DNA of 64,000 nt from Haliclona indistincta (Eukaryota > Porifera > Demospongiae > Haplosclerida > Chalinidae), in contig OZ024790.1 in NCBI GenBank assembly GCA_964017065.1, forward strand, positions 1,049,218-1,113,217. Direction: 5' to 3'. Of this stretch, positions 10,501 through 21,047 are shown piece after piece. The translations under genes and the position numbers were made by a program. How positions within the stretch are numbered: the first letter of the stretch is position 1; every line of letters starts with the position of its first letter. The notes below the pieces were generated by a model. That model was not told the DNA's origin and searched no databases. It saw only the letters and a program-made list of their open reading frames with translations.

Positions 10501-11269
10501 AAGAAAGAAGGATTCGAATCGCTCCACCTTTTTCATAATCCTTAGAGTCATGGATTTCTTCCTGTTTAAAATTGTGTGTGATAGCGTTGTTGTACATGAA
10601 GACACTGTTGGCAATGGTATAATCAGTGTTGCTGTTTAGATCCGTAGACTTTGTCTTTATAAACATCACTTGTAAAGCACCACCTCCCAACCAATGAGAT
10701 TGAGTGATGGTGTTGTTGATGAAATAAGAGTCACTCACTCGTACTGTTGATCCTGTGTTGATGAATGTAAGACCTTGACTGATGCTCCTGTACACCATGA
10801 TGCCTAATACATTAACCTTTAAACAGTCAATAATTTGTATGGCAGTGCCTTGGTTGTTATTTTTTCGTTTAACATTTATTGTAGCTCCACAGTTGCTGAT
10901 GGTAAAGTTAGTAAGAGTAATATTTGAAGAGCGATGAAAGGCTATTCCTGCTCTGGTATTCAAGCTGGTATTGTTGCAGTTTATGTGTGTTTGTAAGTGA
11001 TCAATCCCAGTTACGGTTATGTTGTCTACTCCACTGAACCTGACTACTCCTTGAAGAGTATAGTTAGTGTCATTGATCCTGATGGCTACATTGTTGAGCT
11101 TGTTACTAGTCACATGTTCAGAGACGTCGACCAAAGACTGACAGGAAACCAGTGGGTTGTGTTCCTCGAGACAAGACGGAGTATCACTCCCTTTCTCAGA
11201 GATGATGATCTCTCTGGCAGAGACACACCAGCTCCAGTAGAAGAGAAGGCACACAAACAGCAGCTGCAT
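7514..11269 (-). CDS. Beta-helix repeat protein with C-terminal multi-pass membrane module, gene 2
   Basis: Intronless, 1251 residues, a close paralogue of gene 1 along its whole length. Signal peptide MQLLFVCLLFYWSWCVSA; Asn-rich beta-helix with F-x-N-N / GGA repeats to about residue 565; Cys-rich segment with RYGQLCGRC near 800; membrane module from about 830; cytosolic tail rich in Lys and Asn. It keeps the PPLE insertion in a membrane-module loop that gene 1 lacks. All differences seen from gene 1 are substitutions or in-frame indels, so both copies look functional. Transcription converges on the cathepsin-side flank. The function is unknown; a surface receptor or adhesion molecule is the simplest reading. 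Confidence 0.9.
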   Translation of the reverse strand: MQLLFVCLLFYWSWCVSAREIIISEKGSDTPSCLEEHNPLVSCQSLVDVSEHVTSNKLNNVAIRINDTNYTLQGVVRFSGVDNITVTGIDHLQTHINCNNTSLNTRAGIAFHRSSNITLTNFTISNCGATINVKRKNNNQGTAIQIIDCLKVNVLGIMVYRSISQGLTFINTGSTVRVSDSYFINNTITQSHWLGGGALQVMFIKTKSTDLNSNTDYTIANSVFMYNNAITHNFKQEEIHDSKDYEKGGAIRILLSYSFCNSSITLVNNKLIGNNAVFGGGAMIIVTGNVSNNKINILNNSFIGNKVAVNGGGLYIGYIIHKKDPPSSNNTINVSNSSFDGNIASYGTGGGLSIHAFFVHMKIKKFNQFKCMGCHFMNNSAQGGAAVSASHGVFIKDGSSLINQIRFIDCNFENNLVIVDSISGTLDGYQNGAFLITEVQVTFAGVINFTGNNGTALYLDSTSGYSTTAEFDTNSLACFSNNSGYKGGAMVLVGKSALITGDNSSFYFMSNTATKFGGAICALTSRFIYRAPNINRKTCFLKMRDNRRPSLNASFHFFSNTAAVLQQHTDIYTTSIEPCNTLCGELINGSNTSFFFKQNCLGKFMFSNSMNHVVTSPKNFTIDFIDTVMPGIAAPLKITQYDEIGNDVSQIFPFTARVRMSRLNTKVASYLNNSIVLLGYPRDEGELLLESPTYTLIVRFQLSFCGPGFIFHNESLKCTCLNDHSYESIQCEPSGSAAIASNYWAGYNTSNATQDNLLTGLCVTPLCNPIATNCNEDELCSLTPMADTHKLEQQICGKNRYGQLCGRCVANKTVYYHSASFTCGDHTNCQYGILIYIVSELLPVTIIFLVVLLVNIRLTSGAVCCFVFYVQILSRLNITAFNSIRIKSHFIQHVVDFFQFAIGVLSFEIRSGPPLEFCIFETDSIMNLFMIQYATLAYAFFLVLATILIKRLHSCYSCVKLCRRCGRRNIRGSIVDGLSAFLVLCYFQCASITSRILTPSRLYGLHSEWIASVPMFDGELDYLKGTHLWYAVPAFLCIIFILIPPPTILILEPILTKLFSMDCFTRTAAYWYYNKLRLKLMPFLDSFQACFRDRHRYFAGLYFLYRLLFITISSIIVQGPQYYYGLAICLFMFILLLHTFLQPYKKRWHDLLEISLFITIISLLIITLYNFSFHRSNGTKLIILQLLMIFLSIGYMVVYTIIKILKKLSALKKKETRVSRECNDVNDSLPYRLLNENNNDEVAISNSYKTF

Positions 11270-11309
11270 TTTGGGCTTTCAGTGTTTACTGCAACAACTA
11301 GCTCATGTC

Positions 11310-11317
11310 TTTATAGA
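11310..11317 (-). promoter_or_regulatory. TATA-like box of beta-helix gene 2
   Basis: TTTATAGA, 41 bp upstream of the ATG, in the same position as the TTTATAAA of genes 1 and 3. Confidence 0.45.
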
Positions 11318-11713
11318 TCTACCAGTTGAGATTACAAACAATGACTATTGTGACTCGGCAACAATTGTATAGGGAATCCGTTTTTATGAATGCACATCCT
11401 ATTATAATCATAACTGCATTCACACAAAAATCAAACTACTTTGAAACTGAATAAAGATTCGCTGACAACAATTACAAAGCCATAATGCTATGGTAAACAG
11501 CTTTTGTCATTGAAAAGGCAGTATAGGATATAGATATGATATCTCAATGATGGATTAGTAACAACAATACCATATTTGAGCTATGTTATCTGCTCATAAG
11601 GATTGTATTAGAAATGTAATTTTGCGCACTAATGTTAATTTTAACATTAAAATGTAGGCTAATTCTCCCTATGGTATGATGAACAAGCTATAAGCACGCC
11701 AAAGCTACTTATA
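11318..11713 (-). promoter_or_regulatory. 5' flank of beta-helix gene 2
   Basis: It carries the blocks shared with the other paralogues as far as about 11600. From about 11615 to 11660 there is a short AT-rich hairpin ('gttaattttaacattaaaa'). No gene is seen. Element A copy 2 begins at 11714. Confidence 0.45.
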
Positions 11714-12976
11714 AAGAAAATTAAAAAGATTTCTATCGAAATCAAAAGGATGTAGGGTTGTTAAATCTACCACTGGTCAACAATGTAAACTAACAAGGAA
11801 CAAGCATGGAATGGTAACACGATTGACTTGCTAACAGACCATAGATCCCTACATCAGTGGCTGCTGTAGTTGACTATAGCTAGTTCAGCTTAGCTTGTTG
11901 CTGTTGACTGACACCTGACGTGCATTCAGCTTGTGACAGCTTATGTACAGCCACTGATGTAGGGATCTATGGTCTGTTAGCAAGTCAATCGTGTTACCAT
12001 TCCATGCTTGTTCCTTGTTAGTTTACATTGTTGACCAGTGGTAGATTTAACAACCCTACATCCTTTTGATTTCGATAGAAATCTTTTTAATTTTCTTGTT
12101 TGTGTCCTTTTTTCTTTTTCAGTGAAGTACAGTTCAATATCATGCAATTACTGTGCCATCTTTGTTTCCACCATTGGTTTGGTTTTCCTGTTGTTGATGG
12201 CTTTTCTTTATTATTAACAATTTTAAACTTGTAGCTAAATAATTGTTATGCTGTAGATATCAGCTCGCCTACGCATGCATGAATACAGTGCATACGAACC
12301 CCGCCCACACTTGTTTACGGATGTTATAATTATCTGGCAAGGCAGAATGGTGATTCTGCGCTTGCTAGCTTACCGTTCTTCGAAGACTCCAGACAAATAT
12401 GTGTTCTCCGTGATCTATATCTATCGCCACGCTATACGGCGTGGCGATACTCGATCAAGCTTGTGCTTGGTCACGTGCGCGAACCACAGCTTGGTCACGT
12501 GCGTATTGCGCAATCGCTATAATTATTAATGGCGTCTATCACTTAGCTGACAATGGATCACGATCGAGAAATCGTGGAATTTATATCGCCGTTTCGCTAA
12601 AAACTAAGTTCAAAAGGCACATGCCAGGAGAATTTCACGACTGTTCGTGGGTGTTTTGGTCTCGGCACTGCTCACGTAAAGGTGCTAGGCGAGTGGAAGA
12701 AAGAAAGAAAGAAGAAAGAAAGAAAGAAAGAAGAAAACGAAGATGACGAAACTCGATTTTCACCGTTTCCAGGTTCGTCACTTTAGTAACAACCTCGAGC
12801 AATCTGCTTGCTACTGTAAGATGGGGCAACGCCAGATAGCAGATTTAAGTGTCTTTGGACGTATAAATTCATCACCAGGCGAAATATCAGCGTTTGAACG
12901 CTAATACATTGTATGTAGCCGCCATCTTGTTTTCTCGTTCAACCCTACATAGGGAGACACTACCGTGTCTCCCTAA
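11714..12976 (-). mobile_element. Element A, copy 2 (near full length), Helitron-like
   Basis: The left part (to about 12095) is a foldback: two inverted arms around 'tgtagggatctatggtctg'. The middle carries a GAAA-type microsatellite (12697-12740). The right end has a YY1-like GCCGCCATCTT (12918-12928) and then a terminal hairpin, 'gggagacac..gtgtctccc', ending in CTAA and followed by T. No target duplication is evident. The hairpin next to a CTRR end and insertion between A and T are Helitron hallmarks, but the other end does not begin with TC. No transposase, so non-autonomous. Confidence 0.7.
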
Positions 12977-13975
12977 TTAATAAAGAAATGATTTACTAGT
13001 ACATGTAGTTGAACTGGTGTCGGTAAAATTAATAGGTGGAGCTTGATGTGATCACCACACCCATTCACACATTAAAATTAATTTTAATGCAAGTGCAAGC
13101 AGTGATAATTATGTTTAAACCATAGTATGAATAATTCTCTTTGATGTAACGACCGTTAATGAGGGCTATAAATCGTGTACAGCCCGCTCGCGTTTCAAGA
13201 TGGCCGCCGCGTTCGAGAATCCACAAACAAACGGCGCTCGGGCTGCTCTGGGGTCTTCCTGCGATGCAAGGTAGCTAGCTAGACGTCAGGCAAGCAGCGC
13301 ACTATGGTTTAAAGTAGTTATATACCTCACAGTCGGTGTTTAAGCATTTAAAGCCCTTGGGCTACGCCCGCGGGCTTTAAATCGCTTAAACACCTCCTGA
13401 TCGGTATATAACTACTATGTAAAGAGGAGTTGTCTGGTAAATGGAGAGGCAAGTAATATTATTCATGACTCCCTTTTGAATTACAGTGAAAAGGTTTTCT
13501 AAGTAACAGGAGAGGTATGGATTATTTTATTATTGCTTCTCAGCCTCGTAAATGCTGACCACTTCTCTCGTGAATATCTCGTGTGTATTTTGTGCTACTG
13601 GTCTCAAATTTGCGTCCTTTTACGCCAGTGAGTAGCCGCAATTGCCCACAGTCAAGTCGGTCGATATGCCCCTCCCACTTCGGAATTAAAGCCGATAAAG
13701 TGCAACGACCTCGTCAAATTTTGCTTAAAGTTAGTACTTTGGGGCAGGCTACTGTAAAGTACATACAAATAGCAGTGGTTTTGGTGAGTGCAAAATGTAG
13801 CCCAGATCATAGAGAATGCGCAAAAATGTGTTTTCCGAGCACTCTGAAGCCATGAAATGTCCAAATTTTCTTGGCAGCCATTTTGTTTTTCTAAAAACAT
13901 TGTGAAATTTACACTGAAGCCATAGAAAAATGCAGTCGCCATAACGTTTAGCGCAGAGCCGTGCCTCCCTAATAG
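12977..13975. repeat. Repetitive non-coding region with a long hairpin and an element-A-like end
   Basis: It holds a YY1-like AAGATGGCCGCC (13197-13208), an imperfect hairpin of about 45-bp arms (13315-13418, around 'gggctacgcccgcgggc'), and a 13650-13720 segment weakly like the TTAA element at 36314-36912 ('cccacttcgga', 'cgacctcgtca'). It ends with 'gccgtgcctccctaa' then T (13960-13975), the same terminal sequence as element A without the hairpin. It may be a second Helitron-like family sharing that end. No gene is seen. Confidence 0.4.
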
Positions 13976-14075
13976 AACACAGTTTCTATACTGTTCTTCT
14001 CTCCCTCTGTTGCCTGACTTTATTAGCTACACTATTACAAACTGAACTTGTGTCTCTAACTAATGTGCTATTGAT

Positions 14076-14200
14076 TGGAGCATGCATGGAACACGGCTTA
14101 GAGTTTACACTACTCTTTGTGGAAAACAAGAAAGGAAAGCGAGACAGCTGTCTGCTTCAGTAGCAAATGTTCAGTCTGTATTCTGTCTGTATGCAAATAC
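14076..14200 (+). pseudogene. Cathepsin N-terminal fragment
   Basis: A degenerate copy of the start of the cathepsin propeptide. The block 'gcatggaaca' and the block 'aaagcgagacag' match the true gene at about 14538-14590. Frame is lost after about 40 codons. It lies only 260 bp upstream of the intact gene, so it is a partial tandem duplicate. Confidence 0.6.
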
Positions 14201-14456
14201 ATTGTACTACTGTATACTTCTGCTGAAGTTCTGCATAGTAAGATTATTATACTGCAACTTGCATGAAGGCGAACTGACCATAGCAATTATTGATTTTATG
14301 TTGTGAAAAATAGTTTCAATACATTGTTTTGATAACACAGTTTCAAAACTTTCCCTCAGTTTTGATAATAATTATTATAATATCTTTAGAATAAATACGG
14401 CGCCGAGGCCGCTGACTGTGAGGCACTCCGCGGCAAGCTAATTTCACCCCGGCGAT

Positions 14457-14466
14457 AAGATGGCCG
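14457..14466 (+). promoter_or_regulatory. TISU/YY1-like sequence over the cathepsin start codon
   Basis: AAGATGGCCG includes the ATG at 14460. In animals the SAASATGGCGGC element acts as a YY1 site and as an initiator for short 5' leaders. The match here is partial, and the preceding 60 bp is unusually GC-rich for the window. Confidence 0.35.
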
Positions 14467-15551
14467 TTATTGTGCATGTAGTGGTGCTCCTTCTGGCGTA
14501 TTCACACGCTACCAGTGCTATAGGTTTCGATGAGTGGTGCATGGAACATGGCAAAGTCTACAGCGGCGAGCAAGAGAGGAAAGCGAGACAGTCTGTATTC
14601 GCTACCAATATTCAGCTGGTAGAGAAGTTGAATCAAAAGTATAATAGTAATCGTGTCGGGTTTGCTATTAACCATTTTGCTGATCTTACTCCACAAGAAT
14701 TCCGCCAGCAAATTCTCTTACCTCCTCGTCCAGTACCCTCGACACTACCTGCACACAAGTACCACAAGTTCCACTTAGCGAGTGACCGAGAAACACCAGA
14801 TTCACTCGACTGGCGTGATAAAGGTGTTGTCTCCAGTGTCAAGGACCAAGGTAGTGCTGGGTCGTGCTGGGCTTTTAGTACTGTCGGCAATGTCGAGGGA
14901 CAATGGGCTCGGAAGACTGGAAACGTGACTTCATTATCGGCAGAACAGCTGGTGGACTGTGATGATCATAACTGCGGAGCGTACGGTGGATTTCAGTATC
15001 TTGCCTACTCCTACATCAAGAAAGTTGGCGGTATATCGACTGAAAATGACTATCCATATTGCGTTGGCGGTGCACCTTCAAAGCGGCCGAAGTGTTTCCC
15101 ATGCATGACTGGTGACTGGGCATGGTGGTGTCGGCACCCTTCAAGATGTAACCAGTCACAGAGCTGTTCTGCCAAACTAAACACTGACAAGTTCGTGCCA
15201 GGATTAAAGGTAAAATCTTGGATTACAGTAGAGAAAAATGAAGCAGCGATGAGGAAAGCACTCGTTCAGCATGGTCCACTATCCATCAGTCTCAATGCTC
15301 AACAGCTGCAGTTCTATCAGCATGGTGTATGGAACCCTCCTCACTGTGCACGTGATATCTTTGACCTGAATCATGCCGTGCTGCTAGTAGGTTATGGTAC
15401 CGAGAAGGGAGTCAATGGCCGCAATGAACCATACTGGCTTATAAAGAACAGTTGGGGTACTGGATGGGGTACTGATGGGTACTTCAAGTTGTCTCGAGGC
15501 AATGGAACATGTGGTGTGGATCAAGATGTCACCTCTTCTATACTGCAGTGA
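14460..15551 (+). CDS. Papain-family (C1A) cysteine protease, cathepsin L/F-like preproenzyme
   Basis: 363 residues, one exon. A signal peptide (about 1-20) is followed by an I29 inhibitor propeptide (about 23-85, with the NHFADLTPQEF stretch) and the mature protease from about 113. The catalytic set is complete: oxyanion Gln130, Cys136 in GSCWAF, His305 in LNHAVLLVGYG, Asn330 in IKNSWG. An unusual Cys-rich insertion (about 202-236, with CFPC and several Trp) sits after the YPYC segment; similar insertions occur in some protist and early-animal members. It should be a secreted or lysosomal endopeptidase. A truncated paralogue lies at 43133-43477, and its downstream flank is shared with the other array units, so it belongs to the duplicated block with HSPA12 and the beta-helix genes. 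Confidence 0.93.
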   Translation: MAVIVHVVVLLLAYSHATSAIGFDEWCMEHGKVYSGEQERKARQSVFATNIQLVEKLNQKYNSNRVGFAINHFADLTPQEFRQQILLPPRPVPSTLPAHKYHKFHLASDRETPDSLDWRDKGVVSSVKDQGSAGSCWAFSTVGNVEGQWARKTGNVTSLSAEQLVDCDDHNCGAYGGFQYLAYSYIKKVGGISTENDYPYCVGGAPSKRPKCFPCMTGDWAWWCRHPSRCNQSQSCSAKLNTDKFVPGLKVKSWITVEKNEAAMRKALVQHGPLSISLNAQQLQFYQHGVWNPPHCARDIFDLNHAVLLVGYGTEKGVNGRNEPYWLIKNSWGTGWGTDGYFKLSRGNGTCGVDQDVTSSILQ

Positions 15552-15957
15552 CATTAACTTGACTTGAATTTTGTTTACTCATGCATTTCCTTAAAATTGC
15601 ATGTGCTTCAGTTATATTACGAGCTTGCATTAAAATATTTTTATGAGCAACTGCTGCTGATCTACATGTACATATGGTTTTGCATTGTGTCGAATGACTT
15701 GTCTCGAATGGTCAGTTCGCCATCAAGTTCCTTGTTAGTCCTAGTTGTAAGGTTCAGGGTGTATTTTTCTGTGTTTTTTTTGTGTCAGATATTGAGTTTT
15801 ATATCTCAGTTACCCACTCAACTGTCTTCTGGTTACCAAAATAGATGTCTCACAATATACGTCTCATCCGCAATCTAGTCACGTATAATTGACTAAAATA
15901 ATTATACACATAACTATTATAATAAAGTACATGTATTCTAATAGTTTTGTTTTATTA
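15552..15957. other. Downstream flank of cathepsin
   Basis: Homologous to 43478-43885 and 7114-7380. Element A copy 3 interrupts it; the matching uninterrupted sequence is at about 43870-43895. No gene is seen. Confidence 0.6.
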
Positions 15958-17144
15958 TTAGGGAGGCACGTTAGTGCCTCCCTATGTAGGGTTGAACGAG
16001 AAAACAAGATGGCGGCTACATACAATGTATTAGCGTTCAAACGCTGATATTTCGCCTGGTGATGAATTTTATACGTCAAAAGACACCTAAATCTGCTCTC
16101 TGGCGTTGCCCCATCTTACAGTAGCAAGGGGATTGCTAGAAATTGTTACTAAAGTGACGAACCTGGAAACGGTGAAAATCGAGTTTCGTCATCTTAGTTT
16201 TCTTCTTCTTTCTTCCACTCGCCTAGCACCTTTACGTGAGCAGTGCCGGGACCAAAAAACCCACGAACAGTCGTGAAATTCTCCTGGCATGTGCCTTTTG
16301 AACTTAGTTTTTAGCGAAACGGCGATATAAATTCCGCGATTACTCGATTGTGATCCATTGTCAGCTAAGTGTTAGACGCCATTAATGTGATTGCGCAATA
16401 CGTGACCAAGCAGTGGTTAGCGCACGTGACCAAGCACTATCTCGAGTATCTCCGCGCCGTATGGTTCACGGAGAACACATATCTGTCTGGAGTCTTCGAA
16501 GAACGGCAAGCTATAGGATCACCATTCTGCGCTTGCCAGATATAAATTATAACCGCTGTACAGTACAGGTCAACAAACTAGTGTGGGCGGGGCTCGTATG
16601 CACTCATATGCGTAGGCGAGCTGATAGTATAGCATAACAATTATTTTTGGCTACAAGTTTAAAATAAAGAAAAGCCATCAACAACAAGAAACTAAACCAT
16701 TGGTGGAACAAAGACGGCTCAGTACGTGCATGATATTTGAACTGCACTTCACTAAAAAAGTAAAAAGGACACAAACAAGAAAATTAAAAAGATTTCTATC
16801 GAAATCAAAAGGATGTAGGGTTGTGAAATCTACCACTGGTTCACAATGTAAACTAACAAGGAACAAGCATGGAATGGTAACACAATTGACTTGCTAACAG
16901 ACCATAGATCCCTACATCAGTGGCTGTACACAAGCTGAACGCATGTGAGGTGTCAGCAGTCAACAGCCGAGAGCAACTAGCTTAACCACAGCAGCCACTG
17001 ATGTAGGAGGGATCTATGGTCTGTTAGCAAGTCAATTGTGTTACCATTCCATGCTTGTTCCTTGTTAGTTTACATTGTGAACCAGTGGTAGATTTCACAA
17101 CCCTACATCCTTTTGATTTCGATAGAAATCTTTTTAATTTTCTT
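15958..17144 (+). mobile_element. Element A, copy 3 (full length), Helitron-like
   Basis: The orientation is opposite to copy 2. It begins with the terminal hairpin 'gggaggcac..gtgcctccc' (15961-15982), then a YY1-like AAGATGGCGGC (16006-16016), and ends with the foldback segment (about 16780-17144). The empty site is visible in the paralogous flank at 43870-43895: 'gttttgtttgctatataaac' there corresponds to the two sides here. Read in the copy-2 orientation, the element sits between A and T and ends CTAA, with no obvious target duplication. Confidence 0.75.
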
Positions 17145-17243
17145 TAAACCTGTGTATTGTTCAAAATAGGTGATTGTAACAAATGTAGTAGTGTTATCAG
17201 CAGCAATGCAAAATAGGAGAAAAGCCAAGTTTTTGTAAAACAC

Positions 17244-20200
17244 TCAAAATGTCTTATAGCTGTTGCTAATAGCACCTTCATCATTATTGTTATCATTGAG
17301 ATAAGGAAGACTGTCATTAACATCATTGCACTCACGACTAACTGGAGTCTCCTTCTTCTTTAGTGCAGACAATTTCTGGTATATTTTAATGATTGTGTAG
17401 ACAACCATGTATCCAATGGAAAGGAAGATCATTAGTAACTGTACAATGATCAATTTTGTTCCATTTGATCTGTGAAATGAAAAGTTATAAAGAGTAATAA
17501 TTAACAGAGATATGATAGTGATGAAAAGAGATATCTCTAATAAATCATGCCATCTCTTTTTATAGGGCTGAAGAAATATGTGTAAAAGAAGAATGAACAT
17601 GAAGAGGCAGATGACCAAACCATAGCAGTACTGTGGTCCTTGAATAATAATACTGGATATTATGAACAATAAGCGATAAAGAAAATATAGTCCAGCAAAG
17701 TAGCGGTGTCGATCTCTGAAGCAAGCTTGGAAAGAATCGAGGAATGGCATCAGCTTCAGTCGTAGTTTGTTGTAGTACCAATATGCTGCTGTACCTGTGA
17801 AGCAGTCCATGCTGAACAGCTTAGTGAGTATGGGTTCCAGAATGAGGATAGTTGGTGGAGGAATCAAGATGAAGATAATGGAAAGAAAGGCAGGCACAGC
17901 ATACCACAGATGGTCTCCCTTGAGATAATCCAGCTCACCATCAAACATAGGAACACTTGCAATCCATTCACTCTGTAAGCCACAGAGTCTTGAAGGAGTA
18001 AGTATGCGTGAAGTAATAGTAGCACATTGAAAATAGCACAGCACTAGGAATGCTGACTGTCCATCTACTATAGACCCTCTAATGTTCCTCCTGCCACATC
18101 GTCTGCACAGCTTCACACAGCTATAACATGAGTGTAATCTCATGATTAAAATGGTGGCCAGAACCAGAAAGAAGGCATAAGCTAGTGTGGCATATTGAAT
18201 CATGAATAGATTCATGATACTGTCAGTTTGAAATATGCAAAATTCAAAAGGAGAGTCACTCTGAATTTCAAAAGATAAAACTCCTATAGCAAATTGAAAG
18301 AAGTCCACAACATGCTGTATAAAGTGGCTTTTTATTCGTATTGAACTAAATGCAGTAATATTTAGTCGTGATAGTATTTGAACATAGAAGACAAAGCAAT
18401 AGACAGCTCCTGAAGTGAGTCTGATGTTGAAGAGCAGGACAACAAGAAAGATAATAGTCACTGGGAGCAGCTCTGAGACGATATAGATGAGGATGCCATA
18501 CTGACAGTAGGTGTGGTCACCACATGTGTAACTAGCTGAATGATAATATACTGTCTTATTTGAAACACACCTTCCACAAAGCTGTCCGTACCTGTTATTT
18601 CCACAAATCTGTTGCTCTAGTTTATGTGTGTCAGCTATTGGTGTTAAACTACACAACTCATCTTCATTGCAGTTATAAATTAGTTGCTATTGGATTGCAT
18701 AGCTGTGTTACACAGTATCCAGTCAGTAGATTATCTTGTGTTGCATTACCAGTGTTGTATCCTGCCCAATAAGTGCTGGCTATTGCTGCTGATCCACTTG
18801 GTTCACATTGTATTGATTCATAGCTGTGGTCGTTTATGCAAGTACATTTTAAAGATCCATTATGAAATATAAATCCCGGACCACAAAAAGATAGTTGAAA
18901 TCTTACAATGAGTGTATATGTTGGACTCTCTAACAGTAACTCTCCCTCATCTCCGGGATATCCTAAGAGGACAAGTGAGTTGTTTAGATAACTGGCAACT
19001 TTTGTATTCTGGCTTGAAATCTGTACTCTGGCTGTGAATGGAAATATCTGACTGACATCATTTCCTATTTCATCGTATTGTGTTATTTTCAAAGGAGCTG
19101 CTATGCCAGGCATAACCGTGCCTATAAAATCAATTGTAAAATTTTTGGGTGAAGTAACAACATGATTCATGGAGTTACTGAACATAAACTTTCCCAAGCA
19201 ATTTTCTTTAAAAAATAATGATGTGTTAGAGCCATTGATTAGTTCACCACACAATGTGTTACAGGGTTCTATCGATGTTGTATAAATGTCAGTGTATTCA
19301 ACAGCAGCTGTGTTACTGAAGAAATGGAATGAAACATTCCATGATGGTCTACGCTTGTCTCTCATTTTTAAAAAACATGTATTTCGATTTATGTTAGGGG
19401 CATGGTAGATAAATCTACTGGTTAAAGCACAAATGGCTCCACCGAACTTGGTGGCTGTATTCCTCGTAAAATAGAAGGAACTGTTATCTCCGGTTTTAAG
19501 AGCTGAATTACCATGCAGGACCATTGCTCCTCCTTCATAGCCAGAATTGTTACTAAAGTAAGCAAGACTGTTAGCATCAAATTCTGCAGTTGTTGAAAAA
19601 CCAGAAGACTTAGTTGAGTCAAGATACAACGCTGTGCCATTGTTTCCAGTAAAATTAGTCATGCCTGCTAATGTGACCTGCACTTCTGTGATGAGGAATG
19701 CACCGTTTTGATAGCCATCCAAAATATTGCTAATAGAATCAACTATCACCATATTGTTCACAAATTCACAGTCAGTAAAGCGAATTTGATTTATATACAA
19801 ATTATATTTTATTGGGAAAACTCTATGACTTGCACTAACTGCAGCTCCACCTTGTGCAGAATTATTTTCGAAGAGACAGTTTATACATTTGAGTTGGTTG
19901 TAATGTTTAATGCCAGCATGTGCAAAATGTATGAAAAAAGCATATGTTGACAACCCGCCGCCAGTGCCATATGAAGCAATGTTTCCAATAAAAGAAGAAT
20001 TTATAACATTGATTGTGTTGCTCATTGGAAGAGTATTCTTGTAAATATTATAACCAATTTCAAGCCCTCCTCCATTTCCAGTGACTCTATTGTTAATAAA
20101 AGAGTTGTTCAAGATGTTTATTATGTTATTTGATACATTTTTTATAACAGTAATCACTATACCACCACCAAAAACAGCAGTATTACCTTTCAGTGTGTTA

Positions 20201-20997
20201 TTGACCAGTGTAATTATGCTGCTATTCAAAGAAAGAAGGATTCGAATTGCACCACCTTTTTCATAATTCTTAGAGTCATGGATTTCTTCTTGTTTCAAAC
20301 TGAGTGTGGTAGCATTGTTGTACATGAAGACACTGTTGGCAATGGTATAATTAGTGTTGCTGTTAAGATCCTTTGATTTCGTCCCTGTAAAGATCACTTG
20401 TAAAGCACCACCTCCCAACCGATGAGATTGAGTTACGGTGTTGTTGATGAAATGAGAGTCAATCACTCGCACTGTTGATCCTGTGTTGATAAATGTTAGA
20501 CCTTGACTGATGCTCCTGAAAACCATAATATTTGATACAGTGATTTTGTAACTATCAATAATTTGTATGGCAGTGCCTTGGTTGTGATATCTTCTTTTAA
20601 CAATAATAACTCCACAGTTGCTGATGGTAAAGTTAGCAAGAGTAATATTTGATGACTGATAAAAGACTATTCCTGCTCCAGGGGTTTTCAAGCTAGTAAT
20701 GTTGCAGTTGATGTGTGCTTGTGAGTGATCAATCCCAGTAATGGTTATGTTGTCTACTCCATTGAACCTGACTACTCCTTGAAGAGTGTAGTTAGTGTCA
20801 TTGATCCTGATGGTTACATTGTTGAGCTTGTGACTAGTCACATACTCAGAGACCTTGACCAAAGACTGACAGGAGACCGGTGGGTTGTGTTCCTCGAGAC
20901 AAGATGGAGTATCACTCCCGTTCTCAGAGATGATGATCTCTCTGGCAGAGACACACCAGCTCCAGCAGCAGAGAAGGCATACCAACAGCAGCTGCAT
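17244..20997 (-). pseudogene. Beta-helix/multi-pass membrane gene 3, split by a 7-bp insertion
   Basis: A third paralogue with the same signal peptide (MQLLLVCLLCCWSWCVSA), beta-helix, Cys-rich and membrane parts. At about 18670-18682 it has 'gttataaattagttgc' where genes 1 and 2 have 'gttagttgc', an added 7 bp. This shifts the frame and stops translation after 774 residues, just before the CNEDELC segment. The remaining 470 codons, which encode the membrane module, stay open in another frame. A secreted ectodomain-only product (18673-20997) would still be possible. Nothing else is broken, so the lesion looks recent. The 7 bp could be a transposon footprint, an assembly error or a true null allele. 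Confidence 0.85.
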
Positions 20998-21039
20998 TTT
21001 GGGCCTTGTATACTATGTGTCAACTGTGTAGCTCATGCC

Positions 21040-21047
21040 TTTATAAA
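21040..21047 (-). promoter_or_regulatory. TATA-like box of beta-helix gene 3
   Basis: TTTATAAA, 43 bp upstream of the ATG, at the same spacing as in genes 1 and 2. Confidence 0.5.

Noticed and set aside
2239..11269. Recent transfer of a whole gene from bacteria (Chlamydia-type Pmp)
   Set aside because: The membrane module, signal peptide, base composition and glycosylation sites are host-like; only the repeat motif resembles Pmp.
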